Assembly (NCBI GenBank): GCA_018971725.1
Contig: JAGXAE010000005.1
Location: 1-38,037 of the forward strand
DNA from: Pseudomonadota bacterium
Lineage (GTDB): Bacteria; Pseudomonadota; Alphaproteobacteria; Acetobacterales; Acetobacteraceae
Direction of reading: 5' to 3'
Length of the DNA stretch: 38,037 bases
Positions 1 through 7,602 of the stretch are shown one piece after another; positions within the stretch are counted from its first letter, which is position 1; the number at the start of each line of letters is the position of its first letter. A model generated the notes under the pieces. It was not told the origin of the DNA, searched no databases, and was given only the letters and a program-made list of their open reading frames with translations. The translations under genes and the position numbers were made by a program.

Positions 1-131
1 GCAGAAACATCATCGAACGTGCCTTCTGCCGCCTTAAAGACTTCAGGCGGGTCGCAACAAGATACGACAAACTCGCCGTGACCTATGAAAGCGCCATTTG
101 CCTCGCCGCAACAATCATCTGGTGGTTATGA
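1..131 (+). mobile_element. IS5-family transposase, C-terminal end (partial)
   Basis: The window opens inside a reading frame that is open from base 3 to a TGA at 129-131. It encodes about 42 residues beginning RNIIERAFCRLKDFRRVATR and ending in IIWWL. The ERAFCRLKDFRRVATRYDK stretch is the typical C-terminal part of IS5-family (IS427/IS1031-like) DDE transposases, holding the last catalytic Glu and its downstream Arg/Lys residues. The N-terminus and the left end of the element lie outside the window. The right end of the element probably falls shortly after the stop, near the CTAG at 141-144, but I could not define terminal repeats without the other end. Confidence 0.85.
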
Positions 132-139
132 GTCCGAAG

Positions 140-282
140 CCTAGAGCGCGATGACTTTAGGTTCGCTCGCTTTGCGAGCGGAACTGAAGTCTGAATCGCC
201 CTCTAATTCATTGATTCAGAGACAGATTTAGACATGAGAGCGATCTCCGGGGCGATTCGATCTCATGTCATCCGGCTCTAGG
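140..282. repeat. Palindrome-rich intergenic element (MITE or REP-like)
   Basis: The segment is bounded by an imperfect 16-bp inverted repeat, 140-155 against 267-282 (CCTAGAG...GATGAC and its near-complement). Inside are three further inverted repeats: 153-170/174-191, an 18-bp arm pair with a 3-base loop, a few mismatches and G:T pairs; 190-197/213-220, a perfect 8-bp pair; and 231-239/261-269, a perfect 9-bp pair. It encodes no protein. Its right arm supplies the stop codon of the minus-strand gene that ends at 278. The nested palindromes suggest a non-autonomous mobile repeat or a structured 3' end. Copies elsewhere cannot be seen from here. Confidence 0.55.
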
Positions 283-1537
283 AAAGCGCGATCACGAACG
301 AAACCGCCGCGGTGATGCTGAGCCACACGGCGGCGGGCAGCATGGCCCGGCTGCGTGAGAAAATCAGCGCATAGGCTGCCTTCAGAATATTGTTGCTGGC
401 GCTGGCGATAAGCACTGCACTTGTTACGGCACTGGCGCTGACGGCGAATTTCCCGGCCAGCAGCGAGAGGATGAACGGGTCGATATCCGAGAACCCGACA
501 ACGAAGCTCAGCACGTGCAGCCCCGCCGCGCCAAACCGCGTGGTGACGAACTGCGTTATACCGGCGAAGAACACGAACAAGGCGGCGAACAGAAACGCCA
601 CCGGCAGGTCCAGCGGGTTGGAACTTACCGCCGCATGGCTTTGCGTCTGCGCGCCGCGTGCCCGCCAGGCCAGCCCGGCCGCCACCGCGAGCGACGTGAC
701 GAAAAGTCCGCCAAACGGCAAAGCCAGGGCCAGCGCCGCATTCACGTGCCCCAACAGAGCGATCAACGCCAGCAGCCGTGCATACATCATGGCGGTGGCG
801 ATAATCACTGCCGCCGGCGCCAGGGCTGCGCTATCCGGCTCGGCGCGCGCGGCGCGTGCCAGCACCACCGTGGCGGCGGTGGAGGAATACAATCCGCCCA
901 GCACGCCGGTGAGCAGCGTGCCCGCGCGCGGGAACACATAACGATGCGCCAGATAGCCGAGATAGGATATGCCGGAGATCACCAGCACCGCCACCCAGAT
1001 TTTTGTCCAGGTGATACCGGGCAGATAAGGCACTTCCGTTCCGGGCAGCAGCGGATAGATCAGCCCGGCCAGGATCAGGAATTTTGCCAGCGTCACACCT
1101 TCCTCGGTGGGGAAGGCGTCCGAGAAGCGGCGGATTTGCGCCTGCTCGCCCAGCGCCAGCAAGATCAGCACCGTCAATGCCGCGATCACGGCGATCGGCG
1201 CGGTGATCATCAGCGGCCCCAGCGCATAGGCGATCAGCCCGATCACCGTCGGCACCAGGGAGGTATCGCCCGCCTTTATCCGCTTGCGGTAATCCAGCAT
1301 CAGCGCCAGCCCCAGCACGCCCAGCCCCACGCAGAAAGGTGTGACCGGGGCGATCACCCACAGCACGAAGCCAAGGGCAGCAATCAGCGTGATGGTGCGG
1401 GTAGTGCCGAAGCCCTGGGCCTGCGGTTCCAGCGCGTTCTCTCCCCGCCGGCGGTAAGCGTGCAGCTCCAGCCCGATAATCAGGGCCAGCCCCACCGTGC
1501 CGAGAAAGCCGGACAGCAGGGGCGGCAGCGCGATCAT
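278..1537 (-). CDS. MgtC/SapB-like integral membrane protein with DUF4010 domain
   Basis: A 419-residue polytopic membrane protein with roughly a dozen hydrophobic segments. The N-terminal part (residues about 10-60: GTVGLALIIGLEL, then GFGTTRTITLIAALGF) looks like the MgtC/SapB family. The C-terminal half, with the GGLYSSTAATVVLARAAR motif near residue 220, looks like DUF4010. This fused family is widespread in Proteobacteria. Its substrate is unknown, though MgtC relatives are tied to magnesium limitation and acid tolerance. The ATG overlaps the stop of the upstream cystathionine beta-lyase gene by 4 bp (ATGA), so it is the last gene of a four-gene minus-strand operon. Its stop codon lies in the right arm of the palindromic element at 140-282, so the native C-terminus may have been altered by that insertion. 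Confidence 0.85.
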   Translation of the reverse strand: MIALPPLLSGFLGTVGLALIIGLELHAYRRRGENALEPQAQGFGTTRTITLIAALGFVLWVIAPVTPFCVGLGVLGLALMLDYRKRIKAGDTSLVPTVIGLIAYALGPLMITAPIAVIAALTVLILLALGEQAQIRRFSDAFPTEEGVTLAKFLILAGLIYPLLPGTEVPYLPGITWTKIWVAVLVISGISYLGYLAHRYVFPRAGTLLTGVLGGLYSSTAATVVLARAARAEPDSAALAPAAVIIATAMMYARLLALIALLGHVNAALALALPFGGLFVTSLAVAAGLAWRARGAQTQSHAAVSSNPLDLPVAFLFAALFVFFAGITQFVTTRFGAAGLHVLSFVVGFSDIDPFILSLLAGKFAVSASAVTSAVLIASASNNILKAAYALIFSRSRAMLPAAVWLSITAAVSFVIALS

Positions 1538-2715
1538 GACCGGCGCAGCACGGCCAGGCCCTGTTCCAGATCGGCGATCAGGTCATCCACATTCTCAAGC
1601 CCGATCTGGAAGCGCGCGGCCTCGCCTTCGAACCTGCCCGTACCCGCGCTGCGGCGGATGGTGCCGGTGGTGGGTAGCACTAGGCTTTCGAACCCACCCC
1701 AGCTGGCGCCAATGCCAAACATGGCCAGCGCATCGATCATCCGCACCACGTCCTCCGCGTTGTATTCCGGTTTGAACACTACACCGAACAGCCCGCAGGC
1801 GCCGGTGAAATCGCGTTTGAAAAATTCATGGCCAGGGCATGAGGGCATGGCCGGATGCAGCACCCGCGCCACCTCTGGCCGGGCCGCGAACCATTGGGCG
1901 ATTTTCAACCCCGCCGCCTCGGCGGCTTTCAGCCGCACATGCAGCGTGCGCAAACCCCGCAGGGCCAGCCAGCAATCATCCGGGCTGGCATAATTGCCGG
2001 TTTCCAAAGATCCCAGGCGCAGCCAGCGCCAATCCTCCTCGGAATTCACCACCACCGCGCCGAGGATGATGTCCGAATGCCCGCCTGGGTATTTGGTGAG
2101 CGCATGGATGGACACATCCACGCCCTTCTCAAACGGCGCGAAATGCAGAATGCCCCAGGTATTATCGAGAAACACTTTGGCCCCATGGCGGTGCGCCACC
2201 TCGGCCAGAGCGGGAATATCCTGTACCTCGAACGTATGGCTGCCGGGGCTTTCGGTGAAAAGCACTTTCGTATTGGGCCGGAACAGCGCCTCCAGGCCCT
2301 CGGCATTTATCATCGGGTCGTAATAGGTTGTCTCGACGCCAAAGCGCTTCAGCACGGAATCGCAGAAGCTGCGCGTGGGGCCGTAAACCGAATCCGGCAC
2401 CAGCAGATGTTCGCCCGTGTTCAAATAGGCCAGCAGCGGCAAAGTGATGGCCGAAAGCCCGCTGCCGGTTACCTGCGCATGGGTGCCGCCCTCGATTTCG
2501 GCGATGGCGGCTTCCAGGGCAAAATGGGTTTCGCTGCCCATCAGCCCGTAATTCTCCACCGGCTCGAAGGCGGCGCGCTGGCCGACTGCCTTCTTGGCGG
2601 CGACACTCGCATGCAGCACAGTGGAGCCGCGCTTTAGCGGCGGATTGACGAACCCGTATTGCTTGACCGGCGCACGCCCTGCCTGCACCAGCGCCGTCTC
2701 GACCTTACGAACCAT
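1534..2715 (-). CDS. metC: Cystathionine beta-lyase (PLP-dependent Cys/Met metabolism enzyme)
   Basis: A 393-residue protein of the Cys/Met metabolism PLP-dependent family. Key features are YG near residue 56 followed by GSETHFALEAAIAEIEGG, the cofactor-binding run VFLDNTWGIL (about 181-190), and the Schiff-base lysine K208 in SIHALTKYPGGHSD. The sequence resembles the MetC type found in Alphaproteobacteria, which cleaves cystathionine to homocysteine, pyruvate and ammonia and can act as a cysteine desulfhydrase releasing sulfide. Its ATG follows directly on the TGA of the sulfurtransferase gene, and its end overlaps the MgtC-like gene by 4 bp. This implies translational coupling in a sulfur-handling operon. 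Cystathionine gamma-synthase or gamma-lyase activity cannot be excluded by eye. Confidence 0.88.
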   Translation of the reverse strand: MVRKVETALVQAGRAPVKQYGFVNPPLKRGSTVLHASVAAKKAVGQRAAFEPVENYGLMGSETHFALEAAIAEIEGGTHAQVTGSGLSAITLPLLAYLNTGEHLLVPDSVYGPTRSFCDSVLKRFGVETTYYDPMINAEGLEALFRPNTKVLFTESPGSHTFEVQDIPALAEVAHRHGAKVFLDNTWGILHFAPFEKGVDVSIHALTKYPGGHSDIILGAVVVNSEEDWRWLRLGSLETGNYASPDDCWLALRGLRTLHVRLKAAEAAGLKIAQWFAARPEVARVLHPAMPSCPGHEFFKRDFTGACGLFGVVFKPEYNAEDVVRMIDALAMFGIGASWGGFESLVLPTTGTIRRSAGTGRFEGEAARFQIGLENVDDLIADLEQGLAVLRRS

Positions 2716-3549
2716 TCAAACCTCGATCGGCGTGTCGTCCCGTGTACCCCATTCGGCCCAGGAGCCATCATAAATCGCCGCTTCCGGCAAGCCTGCCTGC
2801 ATCAGCCCCAGCGTCAGCGCGCAGGCCGTCACACCGGAACCGCAGGAGGCAATGAGCTTCCGCGTTCCGTCCACGCCGGCGGTTGCGAACACGGCACGCA
2901 GCTTCTCCGGCGGCAGATAATGCCCATTCTCCAGCAAATCGGTGAAGGGCAGGGAGGTGGCGCCGGGAATATGCCCGCTTCTCATGCCGGCGCGTGGTTC
3001 CGGTACCTGCGCGTAAAACCGCGCGGCGGCCCGCGCATCCAGCATCTGCGCCTCGTGGCTTTGCAGATTGGCGCGCATATCGCCAATCGCGCGCACCATT
3101 TCCTGGCGGAAACGCGGCGTGAAAGCAACGGGCGCGGCCAAGCCGGGTCCGCCGGCTTCAGTGGTTCCTCCCGCCGCGATCCAGCCGGGTAGCCCGCCGT
3201 CCAGCACCTGCACCTTGTCATGGCCGAACACGCGGAACATCCACCACACGCGCGGGGCGGAGAAAATGCCGCGCTGGTCATAGGCAATCACCAGCGTCTC
3301 ATTGCCGATGCCCATGGCGGAAACGGCTGCGGCGAAGTCTTCCCGGCTGGGGAGCATGTGCGGCAGGCCGGATGTCTGGTCAGCCACCTTGTCGATGTCG
3401 AAGAACCTCGCCCCTGGAATATGCGCCGCGGCGAAATTTGCTTCAGCGTTTTGGTTCTCGTTCGGCAGGAAATAGGTGGCATCCAGCAGCACCACGCCCG
3501 GTTGGCCGAGCACCGCGCGCAAGGCGCTAGGCTGGATCAGTGGATTCAT
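2716..3549 (-). CDS. sseA: 3-mercaptopyruvate sulfurtransferase (two rhodanese domains)
   Basis: A 277-residue protein with tandem rhodanese domains, close to the usual SseA length. The first, non-catalytic domain contains [13 protein letters not shown] and [12 protein letters not shown]. The second contains [22 protein letters not shown] and the active-site loop CGSGVTAC with the catalytic C236. CGSGVT is typical of mercaptopyruvate rather than thiosulfate sulfurtransferases. I chose the ATG at 3547-3549, which overlaps the TGA of the upstream XRE regulator gene (ATGA). An in-frame start further upstream would only add a low-complexity Arg/Gly tail inside the regulator gene. The reaction moves sulfur from 3-mercaptopyruvate to a thiol acceptor and can release sulfide. 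It sits directly before metC. Confidence 0.9.
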   Translation of the reverse strand: MNPLIQPSALRAVLGQPGVVLLDATYFLPNENQNAEANFAAAHIPGARFFDIDKVADQTSGLPHMLPSREDFAAAVSAMGIGNETLVIAYDQRGIFSAPRVWWMFRVFGHDKVQVLDGGLPGWIAAGGTTEAGGPGLAAPVAFTPRFRQEMVRAIGDMRANLQSHEAQMLDARAAARFYAQVPEPRAGMRSGHIPGATSLPFTDLLENGHYLPPEKLRAVFATAGVDGTRKLIASCGSGVTACALTLGLMQAGLPEAAIYDGSWAEWGTRDDTPIEV

Positions 3550-4427
3550 CAGCCGCGCGCTGCGGCCACTATGGCTCGCACCCGTTCCGCGGCTGCCGCG
3601 CCCTTTACGGCCTCGCGCCAAGTGAGTTCCGCAACGCGCTGATGCGCCGCCACGGCATCCTCGGCACCGGTGATCATCGCCACGCCGGGCTGGATGTTAG
3701 GGGGCGAGTCAGAGGGAAAGGGGTTGATCGCCAGCGTCGCACGCTCACGCGAGCGGAGCAGAGTGAACGGACCGTTCGGTTCGCCTTGTGCCATCAGCCC
3801 GAGTTGCAGGCCGATCGGCTCGCTTTCCATCAGATTGATGATCAAATCCACTTCCCGCAGGGCCGCTTCCCGCGCGATGGCGCGCAGCTTGTCGGAGACG
3901 CGGACCGTCGGAGCGATGCCCTCGGCCAGGAACTTCTGGATGGATGCAGTGGTAAGTATGCCGATGATCGAGGGTTTGCGCGCCTGATACATCTGCTTGC
4001 GGGCCATCATCACGCTCATCAGCTGTTCCGAGGCGGCGCGGGCGGCGAGTTTGTCAGCACCCATCGATTCGGCCTGTTCCTCAAATATCTGGCCGAGTAC
4101 CGCATCATAATAGTCAGAGGTGATAAGATAGCAGATCGGCCCAAAAACCTGGAGTATTTGGTCCGCCGTTTCCTCTATCTGGCGCAGCCGTTCCGCATAG
4201 CCAACAGGCTTCGCATAATACTCGACACCGATGCCAAGCAGCGTCAGCGGCGAGATTTTTAGTAATTCTGCCAGACGGTTAACGGTATCGAGCTTGATAA
4301 CCTCGCCTTTCTCATACCGATACAGCGCGGCCCGGGACACGCCCAGCCTGGCGGAAATCTCCTCCGCCTTCAGCCCGGATTCCATACGGTAGGCCCGCAA
4401 TTGCTGGCCGATTTCATTAAAGCGCAT
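3549..4427 (-). CDS. XRE-family transcriptional regulator with large C-terminal domain
   Basis: A 292-residue protein. Residues about 6-60 form a classic Cro/CI-type helix-turn-helix ([20 protein letters not shown], then [20 protein letters not shown]). The remaining 230 or so residues are soluble and not a domain I can name; they may be a ligand-sensing region. It is the first gene of the minus-strand set with sseA, metC and the MgtC-like gene, and a 4-bp stop/start overlap couples it to sseA. I infer that it controls this operon, perhaps in response to a sulfur metabolite. An imperfect inverted repeat at 4464-4522, just upstream of its start, could be its operator. Confidence 0.8.
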   Translation of the reverse strand: MRFNEIGQQLRAYRMESGLKAEEISARLGVSRAALYRYEKGEVIKLDTVNRLAELLKISPLTLLGIGVEYYAKPVGYAERLRQIEETADQILQVFGPICYLITSDYYDAVLGQIFEEQAESMGADKLAARAASEQLMSVMMARKQMYQARKPSIIGILTTASIQKFLAEGIAPTVRVSDKLRAIAREAALREVDLIINLMESEPIGLQLGLMAQGEPNGPFTLLRSRERATLAINPFPSDSPPNIQPGVAMITGAEDAVAAHQRVAELTWREAVKGAAAAERVRAIVAAARG

Positions 4428-4463
4428 CAGTCCTCACTTTCCCCACCAAGCTGTCGCAGGTTG

Positions 4464-4522
4464 TGCATATTTCCTGGATTAAATCTCAGAAATCAAGCTT
4501 AAGTTCCAGAGAAATATCTGCA
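4464..4522. promoter_or_regulatory. Imperfect inverted repeat upstream of the XRE regulator (candidate operator)
   Basis: The arms TGCATATTTCCTGG (4464-4477) and CCAGAGAAATATCTGCA (4506-4522) are near-complements with a few extra bases in the right arm. They lie in the A+T-richer gap between the divergent regulator and permease genes, where both promoters should be. An autoregulatory operator is an inference from position and symmetry only. Confidence 0.35.
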
Positions 4523-4625
4523 TGACCGCTTTGTGTCGTTTTTCTTAAAATCGACTTGGTAATGAGATTTGTCCCATTCCATCGCAGTCTTGCGGGATTT
4601 GGGGAAGCCCTGCACAGAGACAACC

Positions 4626-5672
4626 ATGAAACCCGACCGGTTTATTCTGCTTGCTCTGGCGATCGCCCTTGGGCTTGGCTGTGCCCTGATCCTGCTGCCG
4701 TTTCTGCCCGCGATGCTATGGGCCGCGATTCTCGTGTTCTGCCTATGGCCTGTTTATACGAAATTGAGCGGATTCGTCAGGCCCACCGTCGCGGCGTTTG
4801 TCATTACGCTGGTGGTTGCCGTGGTGCTGCTAGTGCCGCTCGTGCATCTCGCGCTGGTGCTGGCGAGAGAAGCGCGGGACAGCCGGGGCTGGTTGACGGA
4901 TGTTTTGCAAAACGGCCTGCCGCCCGCGCCGGGATTTTTGCGAAAAATACCCATTATTGGCGGCTTGCTGACGGATTTTTGGAACAGTTCGGCCGATGAT
5001 CTGGGCGGCGTGGTGAATGCCGCCCAACCCGTCATCGGCTCAGTCGCCCATACCGGCATCAAGCTGCTGGTCCATGTAAGCCATGGGCTGGTGGAAACGG
5101 TGGTGGCGCTGTTTTTCAGCTTTCTGTTCTTCTTGTCCGGCGCGCAGATGGTCACGCGCATCCGGCTTGTCCTGTTGCGCGTCATCAACCCTTCCAAGCT
5201 CGCGGAATTGTTCGACCTTGTTGCCGCCACGGTGCGCGGCGTCGTGTTCGGCATTCTTGGGACGGCGGCATTTCAGGGTATTCTCTACGTCATCGGGTTT
5301 GAAGTGGCGAGGGCACCGCAGGCGCTGATTTTGGCGATTATCGCGGGGCTTGTATCCATTGTGCCGGCGGGAGCCGTGATAATATACGTGCCGCTTTGCC
5401 TTTACTTGCTCTCGGCGGGTCATCCGGTCGCAGGCATATTGCTGGCGATTTATTGTTTCGGCGTGGTCGGCGGGGCGGATTCGATCTTGCGGCCTTGGCT
5501 GATTGCTCGTGGCGCTTCGTTGCCATATGCCGTTACGCTGATCGGTGTGCTGGGTGGCGCCCTGACTTTCGGCGCGCTTGGCATCTTCCTGGGGCCGGTT
5601 TTGCTTGCTCTTGGCATCGCCATGGCCGAGGAATTTGCCGGCCAGCCCCGCGGGGCATGGCGGCAACCATAA
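4626..5672 (+). CDS. AI-2E family transporter (PerM/YdiK-like permease)
   Basis: A 348-residue membrane protein beginning MKPDRFILLALAIALGLGC. It has two or three N-terminal hydrophobic segments (LLPFLPAMLWAAILVFCLWP, then AAFVITLVVAVVLLVPLVHL), a central more polar region, and a C-terminal bundle including VSIVPAGAVIIYVPLCLYLL and GGALTFGALGIFLGPVLLAL. The FGALGIFLGPV motif near the end is characteristic of the AI-2E/UPF0118 exporter family. Members have been linked to quorum-signal export or Na+/H+ antiport, so the substrate is uncertain. I preferred the ATG at 4626 over an in-frame TTG at 4569, because hydrophobic segments begin right after the ATG and AGAGACA precedes it. It is transcribed divergently from the XRE gene and is followed 41 bp later by yraN. 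Confidence 0.85.
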   Translation: MKPDRFILLALAIALGLGCALILLPFLPAMLWAAILVFCLWPVYTKLSGFVRPTVAAFVITLVVAVVLLVPLVHLALVLAREARDSRGWLTDVLQNGLPPAPGFLRKIPIIGGLLTDFWNSSADDLGGVVNAAQPVIGSVAHTGIKLLVHVSHGLVETVVALFFSFLFFLSGAQMVTRIRLVLLRVINPSKLAELFDLVAATVRGVVFGILGTAAFQGILYVIGFEVARAPQALILAIIAGLVSIVPAGAVIIYVPLCLYLLSAGHPVAGILLAIYCFGVVGGADSILRPWLIARGASLPYAVTLIGVLGGALTFGALGIFLGPVLLALGIAMAEEFAGQPRGAWRQP

Positions 5673-5713
5673 AATTAGAAGAAAATTAACCAATTCGGGT
5701 TAATGCAAGAATA

Positions 5714-6136
5714 ATGGCAAACTCGGCATATCCGCATATTGCGCCACGCGGCAATCCAATCGCACCGGCGCGTGCCGGTAAAGCCAAGCGGCGGCAAGCG
5801 GAAACGCTCGGGCGGCGTGCCGAGGATGAGGTTGCCGCTCTCCTGCGCGGCAAGGGATATCGCATCCTTGCCGTCCGGCTGAAAACCGGCGGCGGCGAAA
5901 TCGATATTGTAGCGGCGGATCGCCAATGCCTCGTCTTTGTCGAGGTCAAGGCGCGCCCCAGTTTTTCTGAGGCGGCTTACGCGGTTTCAGCACGGCAGCA
6001 GGCGCGGCTCATTCAGTCGGCTTCCATCGCTTTGGCGCAGAACGAGTCCTGGGCGCGGCCTGACATCCGGTTTGACGTAGCTTTGGTCACGGCGGGTGGC
6101 ATTCAGTTCATAGAGAATGCCATCTGCATCAATTGA
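5714..6136 (+). CDS. yraN: YraN family (UPF0102) endonuclease-like protein
   Basis: A 140-residue protein. After a basic N-terminus comes ETLGRRAEDEVAALLRGKGY, then the nuclease-like core GGGEIDIVAADRQCLVFVEV with KAR after it. GEIDIV and FVEVKAR match the PD-(D/E)xK-type core of the UPF0102/YraN family, small proteins similar to Holliday-junction resolvases and usually encoded singly near rRNA methyltransferase or permease genes. The exact cellular role is not established. It lies downstream of the AI-2E-type gene, separated by a short inverted repeat (5686-5691/5698-5703), and its stop is only 11 bp from the convergent M20 peptidase stop. Confidence 0.9.
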   Translation: MANSAYPHIAPRGNPIAPARAGKAKRRQAETLGRRAEDEVAALLRGKGYRILAVRLKTGGGEIDIVAADRQCLVFVEVKARPSFSEAAYAVSARQQARLIQSASIALAQNESWARPDIRFDVALVTAGGIQFIENAICIN

Positions 6137-6147
6137 TCGCGCCAAAT

Positions 6148-7524
6148 CTAGGAGGCGAAAGCCGCAAGCAGCCTCGCATGTGCCCGTGTGCCGCGATGAA
6201 AGCAGGCCAGTTCGAATTTCTCGTTCGGGGAGTGGATACAATCATCGTCCAGCCCGAACCCGGCCAGCAGCGTGTCCAGCCCCAGATATGTCTTGAAGGC
6301 TTCCACCACGGGGATGGAGGCGCCACACCCAATCAGTGCGGCCGGTTTGCCGAATTCGGCGGTAAGAGCCGCTTGAGCGGCGCGCAGAAAGGGCGCGTCC
6401 GGGGCCAGGCCGTAGCCGGGCGCGGCACCGCCACGGGTGAATTCAACACGGGCATCGGGCGGCAGGCGCTCGGTGACGAAACGCTCGAAGCTGTCCAGAA
6501 TTTTCACCGGGTCCTGCCCCGCCACGAGGCGGAAGGTGAGCTTGGCGGTGGCGTGGGCGGGGATCACGGTCTTGCTGCCATCGCCCTGATAGCCGCCATA
6601 AATGCCGTTCAATTCCGCCGTGGGCCGGGCCCAGAGCTGGGCGAGGGGAAGTTGGTCCTGCTCGCCCGCCGGGTTGTGAAGGCCAACATCGCCTAGGAAC
6701 GCGCTGGCATCGAAGCCAAGCCCGGCCCAGGCTTTCTCCTGCTCCGGCGAGACGGGGGGGATGCCGTCATAGAAGCCGGGAATCTGGATGCGCCCTTGCT
6801 CATCCTTCAACTGCCCGAGAATATGCACCAGCGCATAGATAGGGTTCAGCGCGATGCCGCCGAACAGGCCGGAATGCAGGTCGCGTGAAGGGCCATGGAG
6901 GCGCACATCGATGGCCGCCAGGCCGCGCAGGCTGGCGGTGATGGCCGGAGTTTCGAAATTCCACATATTGGTGTCGGCCACCAGCACGAAATCCGCCCGC
7001 AGCGTCTCGTGCTCGTTGGTGAGCAGTTCGGCGAGGGATGGGCTGCCGTTTTCCTCCTCGCCCTCCAACAGCACGGTGAGGCGCACCGGCAGTTTGCCGT
7101 TTACGGCCAGATGCGCGCGCACGGCCTCCATGAAACTAATCACCTGCCCTTTATCATCCACCGCCCCGCGCGCCACGATGCGCTTGCCGCGCGGGCCATC
7201 GACCAACTGCGGGTCGAACGGGTCGGAATGCCAGAGTTCCAGAGGGTCGGCGGGCTGCACGTCGTAATGGCCGTAGAACAGGGCATGCGGCGCATTGGCG
7301 CCAGCGGAAAAATTCTGCGCGATGACGCCCGGATGCCCCTTTGTCTCCGATAGCCGGGCGGTAAAGCCCATGCCGGCCAGATTATCCCGTGCCCATTCGG
7401 CGGCGCGCCGGCAATCCGCCGCATGGGCGGGCTGGGCGCTGATGCTGGGAATGCGCAGGAAGGCGAAAAGCCGCTCCAGCGAGGCGGGCAGGGCGGCATC
7501 AACCGCGTCCAGGATCTTTTCCAT
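6148..7524 (-). CDS. M20 family metallopeptidase (dipeptidase, CNDP-like)
   Basis: A 458-residue protein starting MEKILDAVDAALPASLERLF. The metal-binding motifs of M20 dinuclear zinc peptidases are present: LFYGHYDVQPADPLELW (His and Asp ligands), ARGAVDDKGQ (bridging Asp) and LLEGEEENGS (the general-base/ligand Glu pair). The dimerisation-domain motif HGPSRDLHSGLFGG points to the carnosinase/Dug1-like subgroup that hydrolyses di- and tripeptides. Near the C-terminus, GCGASIPVVEAF and IHSPNEKF complete the family pattern, the latter providing a final His ligand. I used the internal ATG at 7522-7524; in-frame sequence upstream of it runs antisense through cysS and is not credible. It is convergent with yraN and divergent from cysS. 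Confidence 0.9.
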   Translation of the reverse strand: MEKILDAVDAALPASLERLFAFLRIPSISAQPAHAADCRRAAEWARDNLAGMGFTARLSETKGHPGVIAQNFSAGANAPHALFYGHYDVQPADPLELWHSDPFDPQLVDGPRGKRIVARGAVDDKGQVISFMEAVRAHLAVNGKLPVRLTVLLEGEEENGSPSLAELLTNEHETLRADFVLVADTNMWNFETPAITASLRGLAAIDVRLHGPSRDLHSGLFGGIALNPIYALVHILGQLKDEQGRIQIPGFYDGIPPVSPEQEKAWAGLGFDASAFLGDVGLHNPAGEQDQLPLAQLWARPTAELNGIYGGYQGDGSKTVIPAHATAKLTFRLVAGQDPVKILDSFERFVTERLPPDARVEFTRGGAAPGYGLAPDAPFLRAAQAALTAEFGKPAALIGCGASIPVVEAFKTYLGLDTLLAGFGLDDDCIHSPNEKFELACFHRGTRAHARLLAAFAS

Positions 7525-7602
7525 GGGCGCATCAGAGCGCTGCGGAGAGAAAAAATCAATGTGGCTTGATTTGGCGCCAAAACACGCCAAAAGAGCCGCA
7601 TC

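Noticed and set aside
3550-3621. Upstream start for the sulfurtransferase giving a 301-residue protein
   Set aside because: The extra 24 residues are Arg/Gly-rich and lie within the XRE coding region; the ATG at 3547-3549 gives the normal SseA length and an ATGA overlap.
4569-4625. TTG start adding 19 residues to the AI-2E-type permease
   Set aside because: The added residues are polar and not family-like; the ATG at 4626 directly precedes the first membrane segment and has AGAGACA upstream.
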